Below are positions 61,155 through 64,000 of a stretch of 64,000 nt of DNA, one piece after another. Both the position numbers and the translations under genes were made by a program. The notes beneath the pieces are model-generated. The model made no database searches, was not told the DNA's origin, and saw only the letters and a list, made by a program, of their open reading frames with translations. Source of the DNA: Sphaerisporangium corydalis (GTDB taxonomy: Bacteria; Actinomycetota; Actinomycetes; Streptosporangiales; Streptosporangiaceae). The stretch's first letter is position 1; every line of letters begins with the position of its first letter. The DNA is taken from contig NZ_JANZYP010000026.1 in assembly GCF_025506355.1 (NCBI RefSeq), positions 40,237 to 104,236 on the forward strand, in the 5' to 3' direction.

Positions 61155-61267
61155 CGCGCCTCCAACTCCAGGGCCGTCCATTCGCTCGACTCGATCGCGC
61201 CGTCAATGTATCCGTACTGCACGATCGACGTCTCGATCATCGCGCACAGAAGGATCGCCCCGGTCAT
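61151..61267 (-). CDS. Short coupled ORF, 38 aa
   Basis: Starts MTGAILLCAMIETSIVQYGY, with a mildly hydrophobic N terminus. GGGG lies seven bases before the ATG, and its TGA overlaps the next gene's ATG. No family recognised. Confidence 0.35.
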   Translation of the reverse strand: MTGAILLCAMIETSIVQYGYIDGAIESSEWTALELEAR

Positions 61268-61292
61268 TCGATGACCCCATCGGCGGACATAG

Positions 61293-62789
<1,497 letters not shown>

Positions 62790-62901
62790 CCCCCACCCCA
62801 CCCGCCCCGCGCCAACCAGCGCAGGCCACACACCCACCCACGCGCGCCACGCCGACCCAGCCCCAACCCCCCGCCGCCACACCTGCCTCAGCCCTCCCCC
62901 A
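62790..62901 (+). terminator. C-rich, G-poor stretch, possible Rho-dependent terminator
   Basis: For about 110 bases right after guaB1 the RNA-like strand is mostly C and A with few G. This composition, with little structure, is the usual Rho-loading signature. No hairpin terminator is present here. Confidence 0.4.
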
Positions 62902-62988
62902 CTAGGTACACCCTTGCCGGTCGAGAAAACGACCACCCGAAGGCGGCACTGACGTCCCCGGACGGGCCTCGAATCCCGGCGGTAACAG

Positions 62989-63021
62989 GCGTCACAGCCT
63001 GATAGGGCTGAGACGTGACGC
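62989..63021 (+). promoter_or_regulatory. Structured leader before the stress-protein gene
   Basis: Stem GCGTCAC / GTGACGC encloses an inner stem AGCC / GGCT. Further hairpins are GGTCG-AGAAAA-CGACC near 62916-62931 and ACCCGCC-TCC-GGCGGGT near 63067-63083. No known riboswitch class was recognised. Confidence 0.35.
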
Positions 63022-63130
63022 GCATGATGTCCTGACCGGTACGTCGTCACCCCGAGAATGGTGATAACCCGCCTCCGGCGGGTAGTCGGCGCGAAAAGCG
63101 ACTCCCTAGCCGCGGAGGCGGAATCCCCCC

Positions 63131-64000
63131 ATGATCGGTTCTTCACCCGGGCTGACCCCGGCACCCGCCGTAGACCGGCGGCTCCTGGTCAGCTACGACA
63201 ACTACCCTGCCGCGCAGCGTGTCGTCGACACGCTCTCGGACTCCGGATATCCCGTGCAGAACGTCGCCATCGTCGGCAACGACCTGCGCATGGAGGAGAC
63301 GGTCACCGGACGGCTGACCAACGCGCGCGCGGCGCTCTCGGGCGCGATCAGTGGCGCGGTCTTCGGTCTCGTCGTCGGCCTGTTCCTCGGCCTGTTCACC
63401 TCGACCACGGCGTCGTTCTTCGCGCTGACGGTGTGGGCCATACTGTGGGGCGCCGTGATGGGAGCCGCTTTCGGCTTCGCCAGCCACGCGTTCAAGGGCG
63501 GCACGCGCGACTTCACCTCGCGCAGCGCGATCGTTGCCGGCCGCTACGACGTCCTCGTCCCCTCCGCCGGGCTGGACGAGGCCCTCGCCGTGCTGGAAGG
63601 CGGCACCAGACCCGCCGACACGGTCGTGGTCGCCCGCCCCCCGTCCAGCGGCCTCCTCCAAACCCCCACCCCCTCCACCCCCGAATCCATCCCCACCCCG
63701 AACTACACCCCCACCCCGGAACCCGGCTTCACCCCAGAGTCCGACTTCACCCCGGAACCCGATTCCACTCCGGAACCCGACTTCACCCCGGAACCCGATT
63801 CCACTCCCGAATCCAGCCCCACCCCGAAGTACACCTCTCCCCCAAAGTCCAGTTTCACCCCGGCGTCCGACTTCACCCCCGAACCTGACTCCACCCCGGA
63901 GCCCTACTCCACCCCGGAGCCCCGCCCCGTCCACGAGGCCGCCCCGACCCCGGAGCCCAGCCCCGTCCAGGAAGCCCGCCCGGGGCGAGAGACCCCCGCC
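63131..64000 (+). CDS. General stress protein 17M-like membrane protein with TPEP tail (3' end outside window)
   Basis: Open frame from the ATG at 63131 (GGAGG upstream) to the window end, at least 290 residues. Residues 16-60 (RRLLVSYDNYPAAQRVVDTL, then NVAIVGNDLRMEETVTGRL) match the GSP-17M/YflT domain. Two transmembrane helices rich in glycine follow (ISGAVFGLVVGLFLGLF and LTVWAILWGAVMGAAFGF, about 72-120), then a short soluble part and a long tail from about residue 177 with Thr-Pro-Glu-Pro repeats. Common in actinomycetes as an envelope stress protein without known mechanism; the tail is unusual. Confidence 0.85.
   Translation, partial: MIGSSPGLTPAPAVDRRLLVSYDNYPAAQRVVDTLSDSGYPVQNVAIVGNDLRMEETVTGRLTNARAALSGAISGAVFGLVVGLFLGLFTSTTASFFALTVWAILWGAVMGAAFGFASHAFKGGTRDFTSRSAIVAGRYDVLVPSAGLDEALAVLEGGTRPADTVVVARPPSSGLLQTPTPSTPESIPTPNYTPTPEPGFTPESDFTPEPDSTPEPDFTPEPDSTPESSPTPKYTSPPKSSFTPASDFTPEPDSTPEPYSTPEPRPVHEAAPTPEPSPVQEARPGRETPA
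63667..63930 (+). repeat. Degenerate 15/30-bp repeats encoding a Pro-rich tail
   Basis: Units such as GACTTCACCCCGGAACCC and GATTCCACTCCGGAACCC alternate, giving FTPEPD and STPEPD in the protein. Two neighbouring 30-bp units (about 63740-63800) are almost identical. Confidence 0.8.

Noticed and set aside
63667..63930. Repeat array that might suggest CRISPR
   Set aside because: Repeats are contiguous, codon-phased and degenerate with no spacers; they encode a Pro-rich protein tail.

Overview
The window is chromosomal DNA of a very high-GC, spore-former-type actinomycete. Features pointing to Streptosporangiaceae or close relatives are the nrdJ-nrdR / lexA / leuS block, an Xre-type regulator with a DUF397 partner, CUT1 sugar transporters that lack their own ATPase, and a gene pair for 10-methyl fatty acids, a lipid class known from this family. 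The family-level assignment is inference. No rRNA, tRNA, insertion sequence, integrase or CRISPR array was seen.

Layout. 0-4.5 kb: 3' part of a drug-type MFS exporter, a DoxX protein, a dihydrofolate-reductase-like protein and LtrA. 4.5-26.8 kb: a large glycoside-utilisation region. It holds a cytoplasmic GH3 enzyme with its LacI regulator, a ROK regulator, an Lpl-type SBP-permease-permease operon, a metallothionein-like gene with an Xre/DUF397 pair, and then a long leftward operon (GH31 alpha-xylosidase, SBP, two permeases, secreted GH3). A GH42 beta-galactosidase gene runs divergently from that operon. The enzyme set (alpha-xylosidase, beta-glucosidase, beta-galactosidase) suggests xyloglucan oligosaccharides as substrate. 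Three similar ROK/XylR-like operators sit on well-spaced promoters in front of the two transporter operons and the GH42 gene, so the ROK regulator is the likely common switch.

26.8-38 kb: two tiny ORFs, then regulator/efflux modules (MarR-MFS, MFS-LysR, WYL regulator-epoxide hydrolase, TetR-MFS), an MBL hydrolase, a VOC protein and a small two-repeat protein. Several operators are visible as inverted repeats. 38-46 kb: housekeeping block: nrdJ and nrdR with paired NrdR boxes, lexA with an SOS box over its promoter, and leuS, which carries an amino-acid attenuator with a Leu-Leu-Leu leader peptide. A 40-bp perfect palindrome separates lexA and leuS.

46-64 kb: a Pro/Gln-rich membrane protein; a leftward operon of GMC oxidoreductase, P450, alpha/beta hydrolase and P450, with a divergent acyl-CoA ligase; an M14 carboxypeptidase; a methyltransferase/FAD-enzyme pair like the 10-methylstearate genes bfaA/bfaB; an alpha-methylacyl-CoA racemase; a GyrI-like protein; GuaB1; and a general-stress-protein-17M-like membrane protein with a Thr-Pro-Glu-Pro repeat tail that runs off the right edge. 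The P450, ligase and racemase genes would fit oxidation and activation of methyl-branched or isoprenoid side chains.
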